Shown: positions 1-9,689 of the stretch, one piece after another
Numbering within the stretch: position 1 is the first letter of the stretch
How the letters are laid out: every line of letters begins with the position of its first letter
DNA from: Thermoleophilia bacterium
GTDB taxonomy: Bacteria > Actinomycetota > Thermoleophilia > Gaiellales > Gaiellaceae
Direction: 5' to 3'
Assembly (NCBI GenBank): GCA_017882615.1
Contig: JADGPD010000003.1
Coordinates: 1-64,000 of the forward strand
DNA: 64,000 nucleotides
Made by a program: the position numbers and the translations under genes
Notes under the pieces: model-generated
Told to the model about the DNA's origin: nothing
Seen by the model: the letters and a program-made list of their open reading frames with translations, nothing else
The model's database searches: none

Positions 1-1
1 C

Positions 2-1264
2 GGCCTGATCACGATGACCGGCTTCGCCAGCGTCTACATCGCGCGCCAGAACGAGATCTCGGCCGGCTCGCTCTCCTACGCCGGGTTTTTCTTCGCCCTT
101 TACCTCATCGCTCATTTCGTCGGTCGTCTCACTGTCCCCGACGCCGATCCTTACTTGCTGCCGATGGCGGCGCTGCTTACCGGGGTCGGGCTGACCGAGA
201 TCTACCGGCTAAACCCCACCGACGCTCTTCGCCAGGGGCTTTGGGTGGTGATCGGAGTCGCCGGTTTCTCCGCCACGCTGATCGCACTTCGTCACGACTT
301 TCGCCGCCTCGAATCGTACAAGTATCTGTTCGGGTTGTCGGCGCTCGCCCTGCTCTTCTTGCCGGCGCTGCCGAAGATCGGCCGTTCGATAAACGGGGCG
401 CGCCTCTGGGTGCATGTCGGGTCGCTCCAGTTCCAGCCGGGCGAGCTGGGAAAGATCGCGATGATCGTCTTTCTGGCCGCCTATCTGCACTCCAAGCAGG
501 AGGTGCTTGCGCTGGGCCGGCTGAAGGACTTCGGGCCGCTGCTCGCCATCTGGGGCTGCGCGATGCTCGTTCTCGTCGCCACACATGATCTCGGTAGCGC
601 CCTTCTCTTCTTTGGGATCTTTCTGGCGATCCTCTACCTGGCGACCAGCCGGCTGCTCTACGTGGGCGTCGGGATGACGCTCTTCTTGGTCGGCGCGGCC
701 GGCGTCTACGAGACGACGGCGCACGTGCGCAGCCGGGTGACCATCTGGCTGCACCCCTGGACTACCCAGGCCGTTCCCTGCCCGACCCGCGGCGGCCTGC
801 TGATGCAGCGCCAGGAGTGCGAGAGCTTCCAGCTCGTCAAGTCGCTCTACTCGATCGCCCAGGGTGGCTTTTCGGGCACCGGGTTGGGCAAGGGCACCTT
901 CACCCTCACCAACGGGCATAGCCTGATTCCCGACCTCAACACCGACTTCATCTTCTCGGCGCTGGCTCAGGAGCTGGGCCTGGTTGGAATTGCGGCGCTG
1001 CTACTCGTGCTGATGTTCTTCGTAGTGCGCGGCTTCAACATCGCCCTCTCGGTCGATGACGGCTTCTCGAAGCTGGCCGCCGCCGGGTTGACGTTCGGCT
1101 TCGCGCTCCAGACCTTCATCATCATCGGCGGCATCCTTCGCCTGATTCCGCTGACCGGCATCACGCTTCCCTTCATCAGCTACGGGGGCTCGAGCGTGGT
1201 GGCCAACTTCATCCTGCTCGCCGGCTTGTTGCTCGTGTCCCAGAGAGCGAACGAGGCGCGATGA
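2..1264 (+). CDS. ftsW: FtsW/RodA/SpoVE-family peptidoglycan glycosyltransferase, 5' end cut by window edge
   Basis: Polytopic SEDS protein that polymerises lipid II into glycan strands at the inner membrane, normally with a class B PBP. The frame is open from base 2, before the first in-window ATG at 14, so the N-terminus lies outside the window. About ten hydrophobic segments are visible. SEDS signatures are present: a QFQPGELGK stretch near residue 140 (counted from the ATG) and PFISYGGSS near 386-394. It overlaps the PBP gene downstream by 4 nt (ATGA), so the two are probably translationally coupled. FtsW and RodA cannot be told apart from this alone; beside pknB in Actinobacteria it is usually annotated RodA/FtsW. 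Confidence 0.93.
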   Translation, partial: GLITMTGFASVYIARQNEISAGSLSYAGFFFALYLIAHFVGRLTVPDADPYLLPMAALLTGVGLTEIYRLNPTDALRQGLWVVIGVAGFSATLIALRHDFRRLESYKYLFGLSALALLFLPALPKIGRSINGARLWVHVGSLQFQPGELGKIAMIVFLAAYLHSKQEVLALGRLKDFGPLLAIWGCAMLVLVATHDLGSALLFFGIFLAILYLATSRLLYVGVGMTLFLVGAAGVYETTAHVRSRVTIWLHPWTTQAVPCPTRGGLLMQRQECESFQLVKSLYSIAQGGFSGTGLGKGTFTLTNGHSLIPDLNTDFIFSALAQELGLVGIAALLLVLMFFVVRGFNIALSVDDGFSKLAAAGLTFGFALQTFIIIGGILRLIPLTGITLPFISYGGSSVVANFILLAGLLLVSQRANEAR

Positions 1265-2751
1265 ACGCTCGCATCCGAATCGCTGCCCTGACTTCGCTCA
1301 CGATGCTCGTCGCGCTGATCGTCGCCTCCACCTACTGGCAGGCCTGGGCGGCGCCGGATCTCGCCAATAGGAGCGACAACTCCATCCAGCAGGTTTCCGA
1401 GTTCACCATCGACCGAGGACGGATCTTCGCCGCCAACGGCACGACGCTGGCGAAAAACCGCATCGTCCACGCCGGCGGTCAGACCTACTACTTCCGTCGC
1501 TACCCGCTTGGCTCGCTGACCGCGGCGGCGGTCGGATACGCAACGCAGACCAAGTCGCGGGCGGGCCTGGAGAACTCGGCCAACGATTTCCTGACGGGCG
1601 CCGACCAGACCCTCGCCGGCACGTTCAAGCAGATCGGCGACCGCTTGCTCGGCGCCACGATCCACGGCAGCGACGTCTACACCTCGCTCAACCTCGACGC
1701 CCAGCGCATCGCCACGCAGGCGCTCGGCTCGAACTGCGGCGCCGCCATCGCCATCGAGCCTTCGACCGGGCGCATCCTCGCGCTCGTCACCAAGCCGAGC
1801 TACAACCCCAACGACGTCGAAAACCACTACAACCGCATCGGCAAGATCACGTCGCCGGGTTGTTCTCCGGCTTCGCCGCTGGTCGACCGCGCCACGCAGG
1901 GCCTCTACCCGCCGGGCTCGTCCTTCAAGGTCGTCACCGCCGCGGCGGCTCTCGACAGCGGTCGCTTCACTCCCACGTCGAGCTTTTACGACCCTGGCTA
2001 CTGCATCGAGTACAAACAACAGGTGAGGAACTTCAGCGATCAGAGTGGGCCGGAGGTGTTCGGCCATCTCTCGCTCGCAACGGGCTTCACGGACTCGGTG
2101 AACTCGGTCTTCTGCAACATCGGTAAGCGGCTCGGGATACACAACCTCATGAACTACGCGCGCCGCTTCGGCTTTGACCAAACTCCCTCGATCGACCTGC
2201 CCAGCAACGCCCTCGCGATCAGCGGCCTCTATCAGCGCTCCCACCTGCTCGGCCCGGGCCAGGACGGCCAGGCCGATCCGGGGCGTGTCGCTTTCGGCCA
2301 GAGCCTGCTGCTCGTCACGCCGCTGCAGATGGCGATGGTCGCCGCCACGGTCGCCAACAACGGCACCGAGATGCAGCCACACCTGGTCGATCGCGTGCGC
2401 CGAAGCGACGGCGGGATCGTGCGCATCAAGCCCCAGGAGCTCGCGCAACCGATCAAGCCCGAGACGGCACTGGAGCTGACGCAGATGATGGAGTCGGTCG
2501 TGACGAGCGGCACCGGGACGGCGGCCGCTATCCCGGGCGTAAAGGTCGCCGGCAAGACCGGTACCGCCGAAAACGGAACCGGCCAGCCCAACACGACCTG
2601 GTTCATATCCTTTGCGCCCGCTGACGCGCCGCGGGTCGCGGTGGCGGTCGTACTCCAGAATCAAACCGGCACCGGCGGCACGACCGCAGCGCCGATTGCG
2701 CGCCAAATCATGCAGGCGATCCTGTCCTCCGCGCCGAACTCCAACTCCTGA
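1261..2751 (+). CDS. pbpA: Penicillin-binding protein 2 / FtsI-type transpeptidase (class B PBP)
   Basis: D,D-transpeptidase that cross-links peptidoglycan outside the membrane, partner of the SEDS protein encoded just upstream. An uncleaved signal anchor lies at about residues 8-28. The three penicillin-binding motifs are intact: SxxK at S220-K223, SxN at S279-N281 and KTG at 432-434. At 496 aa it is on the short side, with a compact N-terminal dimerisation region as in mycobacterial PbpA. The ATG start overlaps the upstream stop by 4 nt. It is followed 17 nt later by pknB, the classical actinobacterial wall-growth operon order. Confidence 0.95.
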   Translation: MNARIRIAALTSLTMLVALIVASTYWQAWAAPDLANRSDNSIQQVSEFTIDRGRIFAANGTTLAKNRIVHAGGQTYYFRRYPLGSLTAAAVGYATQTKSRAGLENSANDFLTGADQTLAGTFKQIGDRLLGATIHGSDVYTSLNLDAQRIATQALGSNCGAAIAIEPSTGRILALVTKPSYNPNDVENHYNRIGKITSPGCSPASPLVDRATQGLYPPGSSFKVVTAAAALDSGRFTPTSSFYDPGYCIEYKQQVRNFSDQSGPEVFGHLSLATGFTDSVNSVFCNIGKRLGIHNLMNYARRFGFDQTPSIDLPSNALAISGLYQRSHLLGPGQDGQADPGRVAFGQSLLLVTPLQMAMVAATVANNGTEMQPHLVDRVRRSDGGIVRIKPQELAQPIKPETALELTQMMESVVTSGTGTAAAIPGVKVAGKTGTAENGTGQPNTTWFISFAPADAPRVAVAVVLQNQTGTGGTTAAPIARQIMQAILSSAPNSNS

Positions 2752-2768
2752 CCTAACCTTTACGAGCC

Positions 2769-4685
2769 ATGACACCTCCTGACCCACTAATCGGCGCCCT
2801 CTTCGACGGGCGCTACAAGATCCTCAAGAAGCTCGGTTCGGGAGGGATGGCGACCGTCTATCTCGCCGAAGACCAGGAGCTCGGCCGGCGTATCGCGATC
2901 AAGATCCTGAACGCCAAGCACGCCTCCGACAAGCAGTTCGTCGAGCGCTTCCGGCGCGAAGCCTCCAGCGCCGCCAGCCTCTCGCATCCCAACATCGTGC
3001 AGATCTACGACCGCGGCAACGCCGAAGGCACGTACTACATCGCCATGGAGGTAATCGAGGGTCGCACGCTCAAGGAGCTGGTGATCGAGCGCGGCCCCTC
3101 GCCGATCCTCGTCGCCGTCAACTACGGCCGCCAGATTCTGGCAGCGCTTCGCTTCGCGCACCGAAACGGCCTCGTGCATCGCGACATCAAGCCGCACAAC
3201 GTGCTCGTGGACGACGAGGGTCGGGTGAAGGTCACCGACTTCGGGATCGCGCGAGCGGGCGCCAGCGAGATGACCGAGGTCGGCTCGATCATCGGCACCG
3301 CCCAGTACCTGTCGCCCGAGCAGGCCCGCGGCGCACCGGTCGACGACCGCTCCGACCTCTACTCGGTCGGAGTTCTCCTCTACGAGCTGCTCACCGGCGA
3401 GGCGCCCTTCAACGGCGACACCCCGGTCGAGATCGCCATGAAGCACCTTTCGGCCGTGCCCGAGCCGCCGTCGGCGAAGCGGCCCGAGATCTCGCCCGAG
3501 CTCGACGCGGTCGTCCTGCGCGCTCTGGCCAAGAACCCCGACGATCGCTACCAGAGCGCCGCGGAGATGGACGCCGACCTGAGCGCAATCTCGAAGGGCC
3601 TGGAGATCAGCGATGTTACGACCGACGCCGCCACGACCGTGCTGGCGGGGGCCGGCCTCTCGGCGCCGACGATGATCACCAAGGCGCCTACGCGAGTGAC
3701 GCCGCCGATCCGATCGGGCGCGCCCGCTCCACCCCCGGCGCCGCCCGGCTACTACGACCTCCAAGACGCCACCGTGCGGCGCCCGGTCTGGCCTTGGCTG
3801 CTCGCGCTGGCCCTGGCGATCGCCGTGGGCGTCGCCTTCTGGATCGTCTACCGGCAACTCTCCGAGAGCTCTCCCGTGCCGGTCCCCTCCGTGACCGGAT
3901 TGACCAAGGAGGCTGCGAAGGCGAAAATCTCCCGCGCCGGCCTCGTCTCGAGGGTGATCTACAAGACATCCACCAAATACAAGTCGGGCGATGTATCCCA
4001 GCAAGACCCGACCGGGGGCGAGCGCCTCGCCCCGAACAGCACGGTTCGCATCTGGGTCTCCACCGGAACCGGCAATATTCGCGTCATATCGGTCATCAGC
4101 ATGGATCAGTACAAGGCAATCGCCGCGTTGAGCAAGAGCGGCTTCCAAGTCGCTCCGAAACCCGCGTACAGCGATACGGCGCCGATTGGGACGGTCTTCA
4201 ACCAAGATCCGCTCGGAAGTGTCAAGGCGAAAGCGGGCTCGACCGTGACAATCTGGGTCTCGAAAGGGCCGGCTCCGATCCCCGTCCCCAACGTTGTCGG
4301 TTCGCTCTACAACACCGTCTATCACCCGCTGATAGACGCGGGGTTCAAGATTAATAAGCAGGAAGTGGCGTCCGACCAGCCCAAGGGCACGATTCTCGTC
4401 CAGGATCCCACCTCTGCGGCGCCCAAACAACCGCCCGGCACTACGATCACGCTCCAGGTCTCCCAGGGGCCGCAGCTTGTTTCCGTTCCTTCGGTCGTCA
4501 ACTCCGACGCCGCGACCGCCGAGGCGACTCTCACAGCGGCGGGATTCAGTTACGACCCGGTACCGCAAGACACTCCGAATGCCAGCGAAAACGGGATCGT
4601 CCTAAAACAGACTCCGGAGGGGAACAAGCAGGCCGCTCCGGGCTCGACCGTAACGATCTACGTCGGCAACTTCGTCGCGCCGTGA
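2769..4685 (+). CDS. pknB: PknB-type Ser/Thr protein kinase with PASTA repeats
   Basis: Membrane receptor kinase that senses muropeptides or lipid II through extracellular PASTA domains and phosphorylates division and wall-synthesis proteins. The cytoplasmic kinase domain (about 12-275) has the glycine loop GSGGMATVY, catalytic K45, HRD at 137-139 and DFG starting at D157. A Pro-rich juxtamembrane stretch leads to a single membrane segment at about 340-361. Four PASTA-type repeats fill residues about 368-638, each with the typical 'VPxVxG...A...L...G' pattern and a final 'G..V.I.VS.G'. It overlaps ddl by 4 nt (GTGA). Confidence 0.96.
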   Translation: MTPPDPLIGALFDGRYKILKKLGSGGMATVYLAEDQELGRRIAIKILNAKHASDKQFVERFRREASSAASLSHPNIVQIYDRGNAEGTYYIAMEVIEGRTLKELVIERGPSPILVAVNYGRQILAALRFAHRNGLVHRDIKPHNVLVDDEGRVKVTDFGIARAGASEMTEVGSIIGTAQYLSPEQARGAPVDDRSDLYSVGVLLYELLTGEAPFNGDTPVEIAMKHLSAVPEPPSAKRPEISPELDAVVLRALAKNPDDRYQSAAEMDADLSAISKGLEISDVTTDAATTVLAGAGLSAPTMITKAPTRVTPPIRSGAPAPPPAPPGYYDLQDATVRRPVWPWLLALALAIAVGVAFWIVYRQLSESSPVPVPSVTGLTKEAAKAKISRAGLVSRVIYKTSTKYKSGDVSQQDPTGGERLAPNSTVRIWVSTGTGNIRVISVISMDQYKAIAALSKSGFQVAPKPAYSDTAPIGTVFNQDPLGSVKAKAGSTVTIWVSKGPAPIPVPNVVGSLYNTVYHPLIDAGFKINKQEVASDQPKGTILVQDPTSAAPKQPPGTTITLQVSQGPQLVSVPSVVNSDAATAEATLTAAGFSYDPVPQDTPNASENGIVLKQTPEGNKQAAPGSTVTIYVGNFVAP

Positions 4686-5704
4686 GCCGCCTTCGCGTAG
4701 CAGTGCTGATGGGCGGCCGTTCTAGCGAGCACGACATCTCGGTCGCCTCGGCAAGCTCGGTGGTCGAGGCCTTGCGCGACCGCTACGACACCGTCTCGGT
4801 AGAGATCGACCGAGAGGGCCGTTGGGCTCTTCCGGCCGCCGTGCCGCCCACGCTGGAAGCAGCGGAGCACACCAGTAAGCCCGTAGAGACGCTGCCCGTA
4901 CCGGCCGAGTCGTCCGTACCGGCAACCCTGGCGGATGTGGACGTCGTCTTTCCGGTGCTGCACGGGCCCTTCGGCGAGGACGGCACCGTCCAGGGCCTGC
5001 TCGAGCTGGCCGGCTTGCCCTACGTCGGCGCAGGCGTTCTGGCCTCAGCGCTGTGCATGGACAAGGACGTCTTCAAGGCCGTGCTGCGCGACCGCGGCAT
5101 CCCGGTGACGCCGAGCGTCACCCTGCACCACGGCGACCCCGAGGAGCATCCCTTCTCCTATCCCGTCTTCGTCAAGCCCGCGCGGCTCGGCTCCTCGGTC
5201 GGCATCAGCAAGGTGCACGACCAGAGCGAGCTCGGCCCGGCGCTGGAGCTCGCCTTCCGCCACGACGAGAAGGTGTTGATCGAGGAGTTCATCGACGCGC
5301 TCGAGGTGGAGTGCAGCGTGCTCGGCAACCGCGAGCCGATCGCCTCGCTGCCGGGCCAGATCATCGCTCACGCCGAGTGGTACGACTTCGCAGCCAAGTA
5401 CGAGAAGGGCGGGATGGAGCTGGTGGTGCCGCCGCCCATCTCCGCCGAGGCGGTCGAGCGAGTTCGGCGCCTGGCAGTCGAGGCCTTCGTCGCCGGCGAG
5501 TGCGAAGGAATGGCCCGAGTCGACTTCTTCGTCCGTGGCGAGGAGGTGCTGGTGAACGAGCTCAACACAATCCCGGGCTTCACTTCCACCAGCGTCTACG
5601 CCAAGTTGTTCGCCGAATCGGGCATCTCGTACCCCGAGCTGCTCGATCGCCTGATCGCCCTGGCGCTCGAGCGCCACAAGCGGCAGCAGCGATACGCCTA
5701 CTGA
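4682..5704 (+). CDS. ddl: D-alanine--D-alanine ligase
   Basis: Cytoplasmic ATP-grasp enzyme that makes D-Ala-D-Ala for the peptidoglycan stem peptide. The N-terminal GGRSSEHDISVASA motif, the central HGPFGEDGTVQG motif and the C-terminal metal-binding 'NELNTIPGFT' loop are all present. At 340 aa it has the expected family length. The GTG start overlaps the pknB stop (GTGA), so it is the last gene of the wall operon. The convergent aminotransferase gene ends only 12 nt beyond. Confidence 0.96.
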   Translation: MSRLRVAVLMGGRSSEHDISVASASSVVEALRDRYDTVSVEIDREGRWALPAAVPPTLEAAEHTSKPVETLPVPAESSVPATLADVDVVFPVLHGPFGEDGTVQGLLELAGLPYVGAGVLASALCMDKDVFKAVLRDRGIPVTPSVTLHHGDPEEHPFSYPVFVKPARLGSSVGISKVHDQSELGPALELAFRHDEKVLIEEFIDALEVECSVLGNREPIASLPGQIIAHAEWYDFAAKYEKGGMELVVPPPISAEAVERVRRLAVEAFVAGECEGMARVDFFVRGEEVLVNELNTIPGFTSTSVYAKLFAESGISYPELLDRLIALALERHKRQQRYAY

Positions 5705-5715
5705 ATCCGAGATCG

Positions 5716-7038
5716 TCAGCCGGCGAGAGCGGCGCCGAGCGCGTCTTCCCAGACGTCGAGCGCCTCTTCGAGCTCGTCGTCTGTGATCACCAGCGGCGCA
5801 AGAACGCGCACGCAGTTGCCGTACAGCCCCGCCTTGAGCAGAAGCAGGCCGCGCTGCAGCGCCTCCTCTATCACTCGTGTCGCCAGCTCGGGCGCGGGCT
5901 GCTTGGTCTCCCTGCTCTTCACCAGCTCGATCGCGAGCATCGAGCCGATACCGCGCACGTCTCCGATCTGCTCGAAGCGATCCTGCCAGACGTTCATTCG
6001 CGTGAGCAGAGTCGTACCGAGCACCTTCGCCCGCTCGATCAGATTCTCGCTCTCGATCACATCGAGCACGGCGTTCGCCGCGGCCAGACCAACCGGGTTT
6101 CCGCTGTAGGTGCCGCCGATGGCTCCTTCGTGCGGCGCGTCCATGATTTCCGCTTTGCCGATCACGCCGGAGAGGGGTAGCCCGGAAGCCAGCGCCTTGG
6201 CTACTACGACCAGGTCGGGCTCGACACCATAGTGCTCGATCGCGAACATGGCGCCGGTGCGGCCGAAGCCGGACTGCACCTCGTCGGCCACGAACACGAT
6301 CCCGTGCTCGTCGCAGATCTCGCGCAGGCCCCGCAAAAACTCCTTCGGCGCCGGGACGAAACCGCCCTCGCCCTGGATCGGCTCGATCACGATCGCGGCA
6401 ACCTCAGCCGGCGCCACCTGCGTCACCAGCGCCCGCTCGAGCGCGGCGAGAGCCTCCGAAGCGGAGGGACCGCGGTAGTCCTGAGCGTAGGGGAGGTGAT
6501 AGACGGCCGGCGCAAGCGGGCCCATCCCGATCTTGTACGGATTGGCCTTGGACGTCATCGTCAGGGCCAGAAGGGTGCGCCCATGGAACCCGCCCTCGAA
6601 GGCGATGACGGCGGGGCGCTTGGTCGCCAGGCGCGCGATCTTGACGGCGTTCTCGACCGCCTCGGCGCCGGAGTTGAAGAAGACCGCTCGTCCCGGGCCG
6701 CTGAACGGCGCCGCCGCGACCAGTCGCTCGGCGACGGTCGCGTAGATCTCGTACGGGACAACCGCGAAATCGGTGTGCAGAAAGCGGCCCGCCTGTTCCC
6801 TAACCGCCTCGACCACGTGGGGATGAGAGTGCCCTACCGCGAGACAACCGATCCCTCCGGTGAAGTCGAGCAGGCGATTGCCGTCGACGTCCGTCACTAC
6901 CGTTCCCAGCGCCGAGTCGACGACGAGCGGCGCCTGGACAGTCAGCGGCGCGGCGACCGCGCTCTCCTTTCGCGCCATGATCTCACACGAGCGAGGGCCC
7001 GGAATATCGGTGAGGAGTTGGATCGCCGAGGAGGTCAT
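5716..7038 (-). CDS. gabT: Class III PLP-dependent aminotransferase, GabT-like (4-aminobutyrate transaminase)
   Basis: Transfers an omega-amino group, probably from GABA, to 2-oxoglutarate. The class III features are clear: a GG-rich 'FTGGIGCLAVGHSHP' N-terminal stretch, the 'FFNSGAEAVENAVK' cofactor phosphate-binding region, 'VADEVQSGFGRTG' and the PLP lysine at about K281 in the AKALASG motif. The length of 440 aa is typical. An ornithine or acetylornithine aminotransferase is a less likely alternative, because the 'SGNPVGLAAANAVLDVI' stretch is closest to GabT proteins. The gene appears monocistronic and convergent with ddl. Confidence 0.88.
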   Translation of the reverse strand: MTSSAIQLLTDIPGPRSCEIMARKESAVAAPLTVQAPLVVDSALGTVVTDVDGNRLLDFTGGIGCLAVGHSHPHVVEAVREQAGRFLHTDFAVVPYEIYATVAERLVAAAPFSGPGRAVFFNSGAEAVENAVKIARLATKRPAVIAFEGGFHGRTLLALTMTSKANPYKIGMGPLAPAVYHLPYAQDYRGPSASEALAALERALVTQVAPAEVAAIVIEPIQGEGGFVPAPKEFLRGLREICDEHGIVFVADEVQSGFGRTGAMFAIEHYGVEPDLVVVAKALASGLPLSGVIGKAEIMDAPHEGAIGGTYSGNPVGLAAANAVLDVIESENLIERAKVLGTTLLTRMNVWQDRFEQIGDVRGIGSMLAIELVKSRETKQPAPELATRVIEEALQRGLLLLKAGLYGNCVRVLAPLVITDDELEEALDVWEDALGAALAG

Positions 7039-7081
7039 CTCCGCCGGGACGATAGCGGAGCGCCGACTGCGCTCGCCGAGG

Positions 7082-8263
7082 TTAGCTCACCGGCTGAAGC
7101 GTGCCGGGGGTGTACTCGCCGCTCGCGTTCCAGATCAGGAATCCGCGTGCGCCGTTGTTACGAACAGCCAGGATCTCGTCTCTGATGTCGGCGAGAGTGA
7201 ACTTGCGCCCCATCGTGAAGTCCTGGATCCAGGGAACCAGCTCGGCCTTACTCCCGCGGATCGCGGTGTTGAAGTCGTCCAACGCGTAACCAACCGTCAT
7301 GCCCGGAGCGGCCTGCGGATCGGTTAATCCGTAAGTTCCCGGGTTGAAGTGCGACGGATACGCCATCGGCGAGAGCGCATCGACGTAGCGCGCCATCTTC
7401 TGCGGCGACTGCCCGACGCCTTGCTTTTCGCTCGCCGCGAGCCCGAAGACGTCGGCCGAGACGCGCACGCCCAGCGGCTTGAGCTGACCGGACGCGTACT
7501 GGAGGAACTTGGCGATCGTCGTCGACTCCGGCTCGTTTACCTTGCCTGGCCAGACTGCGCTTTCGATCGGCCCGTCCGAGGGGAAGCGCACGTAGTCGAA
7601 CTGGATCTCGTCGAAGCCGGCCTTGGCGGCGGCCTTCGCAATCGAGACGTTGTAGTCCCAGACTTTCTTGTTGTACTCGTTCGACCAGCCGAGACCCCTG
7701 TCATTGACCCAGATCGAGCCGTCTGAATGCTGGATCGCGAGATCGGGCCGGTGCGCCGTGAGTACGGGATCCTCGAAGACCGCAATGCGCCCGATCAGGT
7801 AGATGCCGCGAGCGTGAAGCTGCTTGGCCACTTTGGCCGGGTTGTAGTAGTTGCCCGCCGCGCCAACCTGATCAGCCAGAGGAGCCTCGGGCGAGGAGAA
7901 GGCGACCGTACCGTTCTCGTCCTTGACGTCGAGCTCGATCGTGTTCAGGCCCTCGTTGGTCAGGCTCGCATACTCGGCCAGCTTGCCCTCCAGCGAGGCG
8001 AGCATCATGGTGACGTGAATACCGCGGATCTCCTTCGGAAGGAAGGATTTCGGTTTCGGCGAAGTTTTAGTCGTGGTGTGCTTGCTGGCCTCGGTAACGG
8101 GCGAGCCTGCACCGCGTGCCGTCATCCAGACGGCTAGTCCGCCCAGGGTCGCCGAAGTCACGAGCGCGAGCAGGAAGGCAGTACGGCGCAGCTTACGCCG
8201 GCGCCGGGCATTTGCACGTCGCTCGTGGAAACGAGCGTTTGGATCGACGGGCTCGAGTACCAC
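7082..8263 (-). CDS. Putative glycoside hydrolase (DUF4015 / COG1306-type TIM barrel), membrane-anchored
   Basis: Likely surface-exposed glycosidase-like protein. Residues about 25-48 form a membrane anchor after an Arg-rich cytoplasmic start, followed by a Thr/Lys linker. The rest shows the DUF4015 pattern: 'IRGIHVT', 'NTIELDVKDENG', 'GIYLIGRIAVFEDP', 'WSNEYNKKVWDYN' and 'GFDEIQFDYVRFPSDG'. The last resembles strand-end catalytic acids of alpha-amylase-like barrels. The family has no firmly assigned substrate, so function is unknown beyond probable polysaccharide hydrolysis. The GTG start at 8263 begins MVLEPVDPN. The 220 nt up to the next gene hold no clear feature. Confidence 0.8.
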   Translation of the reverse strand: MVLEPVDPNARFHERRANARRRRKLRRTAFLLALVTSATLGGLAVWMTARGAGSPVTEASKHTTTKTSPKPKSFLPKEIRGIHVTMMLASLEGKLAEYASLTNEGLNTIELDVKDENGTVAFSSPEAPLADQVGAAGNYYNPAKVAKQLHARGIYLIGRIAVFEDPVLTAHRPDLAIQHSDGSIWVNDRGLGWSNEYNKKVWDYNVSIAKAAAKAGFDEIQFDYVRFPSDGPIESAVWPGKVNEPESTTIAKFLQYASGQLKPLGVRVSADVFGLAASEKQGVGQSPQKMARYVDALSPMAYPSHFNPGTYGLTDPQAAPGMTVGYALDDFNTAIRGSKAELVPWIQDFTMGRKFTLADIRDEILAVRNNGARGFLIWNASGEYTPGTLQPVS

Positions 8264-8483
8264 GCAGATGGCACCCTATCGGACCCATTCACAACTGCAA
8301 AGCCTCTAGCGAACGATGAAATCCGCAGTTTGCAAGGAAAAGCTGCCGTTATCGGGCCGCCCGGTGTCGAGCTGCCGCTCACCGGGCATAGGATTCGGTT
8401 GTGGATCAGAGTGAGCGCTCGATCGGGCTAAGCGTTATCGCGGCGCGGAGAGCAACGAGCGCCGGCAGCGCATCGGCCGAGAC

Positions 8484-9371
8484 ATGATCCTCGTTACCGG
8501 TGCCACCGGCTTCATCGGGCGCCACCTCGTCGCCGGCCTTCGCTCGCTCGAGCAGCCTGTTCGGTGCCTCGTCCGCTCGAGCTCGCGCGGGCGCAAGCTC
8601 GAGGCTCAAGGCTGCGTACTCGCGCTCGGGGATATGACCGATCCGGACAGCCTGCGCGCGGCTTGTGACGGTGTTGACGCGGTGATTCACCTGGTTGCCG
8701 TCATCCGCGGCCGGCCGGTCGATTTCCAGCAGACGATGGCGGCGGGGACGCGAACGCTCGTCGAGGCCGCGCGTGCTGCTCAGGTACGCCGCTTCATCCT
8801 TGTCAGCGCTCTTGGCCTTGCAGAGGAAACCTCCGAGCTGACGCCCTATTACCGAGCAAAGTGGGACGAGGAGCGGACGCTCAAGGCCTCAGGCCTGGAG
8901 CACGTGATCTTTCGTCCGAGCTTCGTTTTTGGGCGTAGCGGCGGCATTCTTCCCACCTTCATACGCCTCGTTCGTTACTCGCCTCTCACACCCGTGCTCG
9001 GGCCCGGGACGCAACGCATTCAGCCGGTCGCCGTCGAGGATGTCGCGTCCCACTTGATCAAAGCGGTCGAGCTCGAAGAAGCCCGCGACAGGACCTTCGA
9101 CCTCGTGGGGCCCGACCAGGTGAGCTGGGACGAGCTCTACGGCCTGATTGCGAGCGTGATCGGCAAACGCCGCCGGCGCGTTCACATTCCGTTTGCACTC
9201 GCTCGAGCTGAGGCCACGCTCTTCGAGCGCCTGCCCGGATTCCCGTTCACTCGCGATCAGCTGAAGATGCTTGCCGCCGGCGACAACGTCGGTGATATCG
9301 ATGCCACGGAGCAGGTTTTTGGGCTTCCGCTGCAATCGCTGGAAGAGCAAATCCGGCGCGCGACGGCCTGA
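8484..9371 (+). CDS. NAD(P)-binding atypical SDR (complex I NDUFA9-like / epimerase family)
   Basis: Rossmann-fold nucleotide-binding protein of 295 aa. The GATGFIGRHL dinucleotide-binding motif starts at about residue 5. A YYRAK stretch at about 121-125 occupies the catalytic Tyr-x-x-x-Lys site of the extended/atypical SDR class. The rest resembles NDUFA9-like or sugar-epimerase-related proteins ('VIFRPSFVFGRSGG', 'IQPVAVEDVA'). The substrate cannot be deduced. Bacterial members have been linked to quinone or lipid metabolism, but that is only family knowledge. It is isolated, facing into the repeat-rich intergenic stretch downstream. Confidence 0.85.
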   Translation: MILVTGATGFIGRHLVAGLRSLEQPVRCLVRSSSRGRKLEAQGCVLALGDMTDPDSLRAACDGVDAVIHLVAVIRGRPVDFQQTMAAGTRTLVEAARAAQVRRFILVSALGLAEETSELTPYYRAKWDEERTLKASGLEHVIFRPSFVFGRSGGILPTFIRLVRYSPLTPVLGPGTQRIQPVAVEDVASHLIKAVELEEARDRTFDLVGPDQVSWDELYGLIASVIGKRRRRVHIPFALARAEATLFERLPGFPFTRDQLKMLAAGDNVGDIDATEQVFGLPLQSLEEQIRRATA

Positions 9372-9408
9372 CAAGATCCGCAAAAGACCTGATCAGAGCT
9401 CAGTTCGG

Positions 9409-9549
9409 AATGAAGACCCGTCGATTGGGTGCGATCGGTGGATGCGAGACTAGGACGCAGTGTCGCGTTCGTAGCCGGAGGCTACGGATGCGACCGAGGA
9501 CAACGTCCTCGCGCCGCCGAGCGCGGCCAGGCGGCGGAGTGCTTCGTTT
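9409..9549 (+). repeat. Structured dispersed repeat, family A, copy 1
   Basis: About 140 bp clearly related to 43507-43645. It begins around a conserved block (GATCGGTGGATGCGA, ..TAGGACGCAG), then a perfect 15-bp stem at 9462-9494 (GTCGCGTTCGTAGCC, loop GGA, GGCTACGGATGCGAC, counting G-T pairs). Next comes CGAGGAC-AAC-GTCCTCG, a GC-rich arm pair, and it ends at GGAGTGCTTCGTTT. Stem bases differ from copy 2 but pairing is kept. No convincing protein-coding frame. Confidence 0.75.
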
Positions 9550-9562
9550 CGAAAGGAGTTCG

Positions 9563-9594
9563 AAAAAGAAGGAGGGCCGCCGAGACGGCCCTCC
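9563..9594 (-). terminator. Rho-independent terminator (minus strand) of the small 9.7-kb transcript
   Basis: Hairpin GGAGGGCCG / CGGCCCTCC at 9571-9594 with a 6-nt loop. On the minus strand it is followed by TTCTTTTTC. It closes a minus-strand transcript arriving from about 9770. Confidence 0.7.
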
Positions 9595-9689
9595 AATCCG
9601 GTCACCAGCGTTGGATTTGGTAGAGGCGCTTCCAACGACCTAGGTCGCGGCGCGATTAGCGAGCCCCCTACGCTGGCTAGGCGATTCCC

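Noticed and set aside
8225-8431. 68-codon plus-strand frame between the glycosidase-like gene and the SDR gene
   Set aside because: Natural-looking composition, but it overlaps the start of the minus-strand gene, lacks a ribosome site and matches no family I know.
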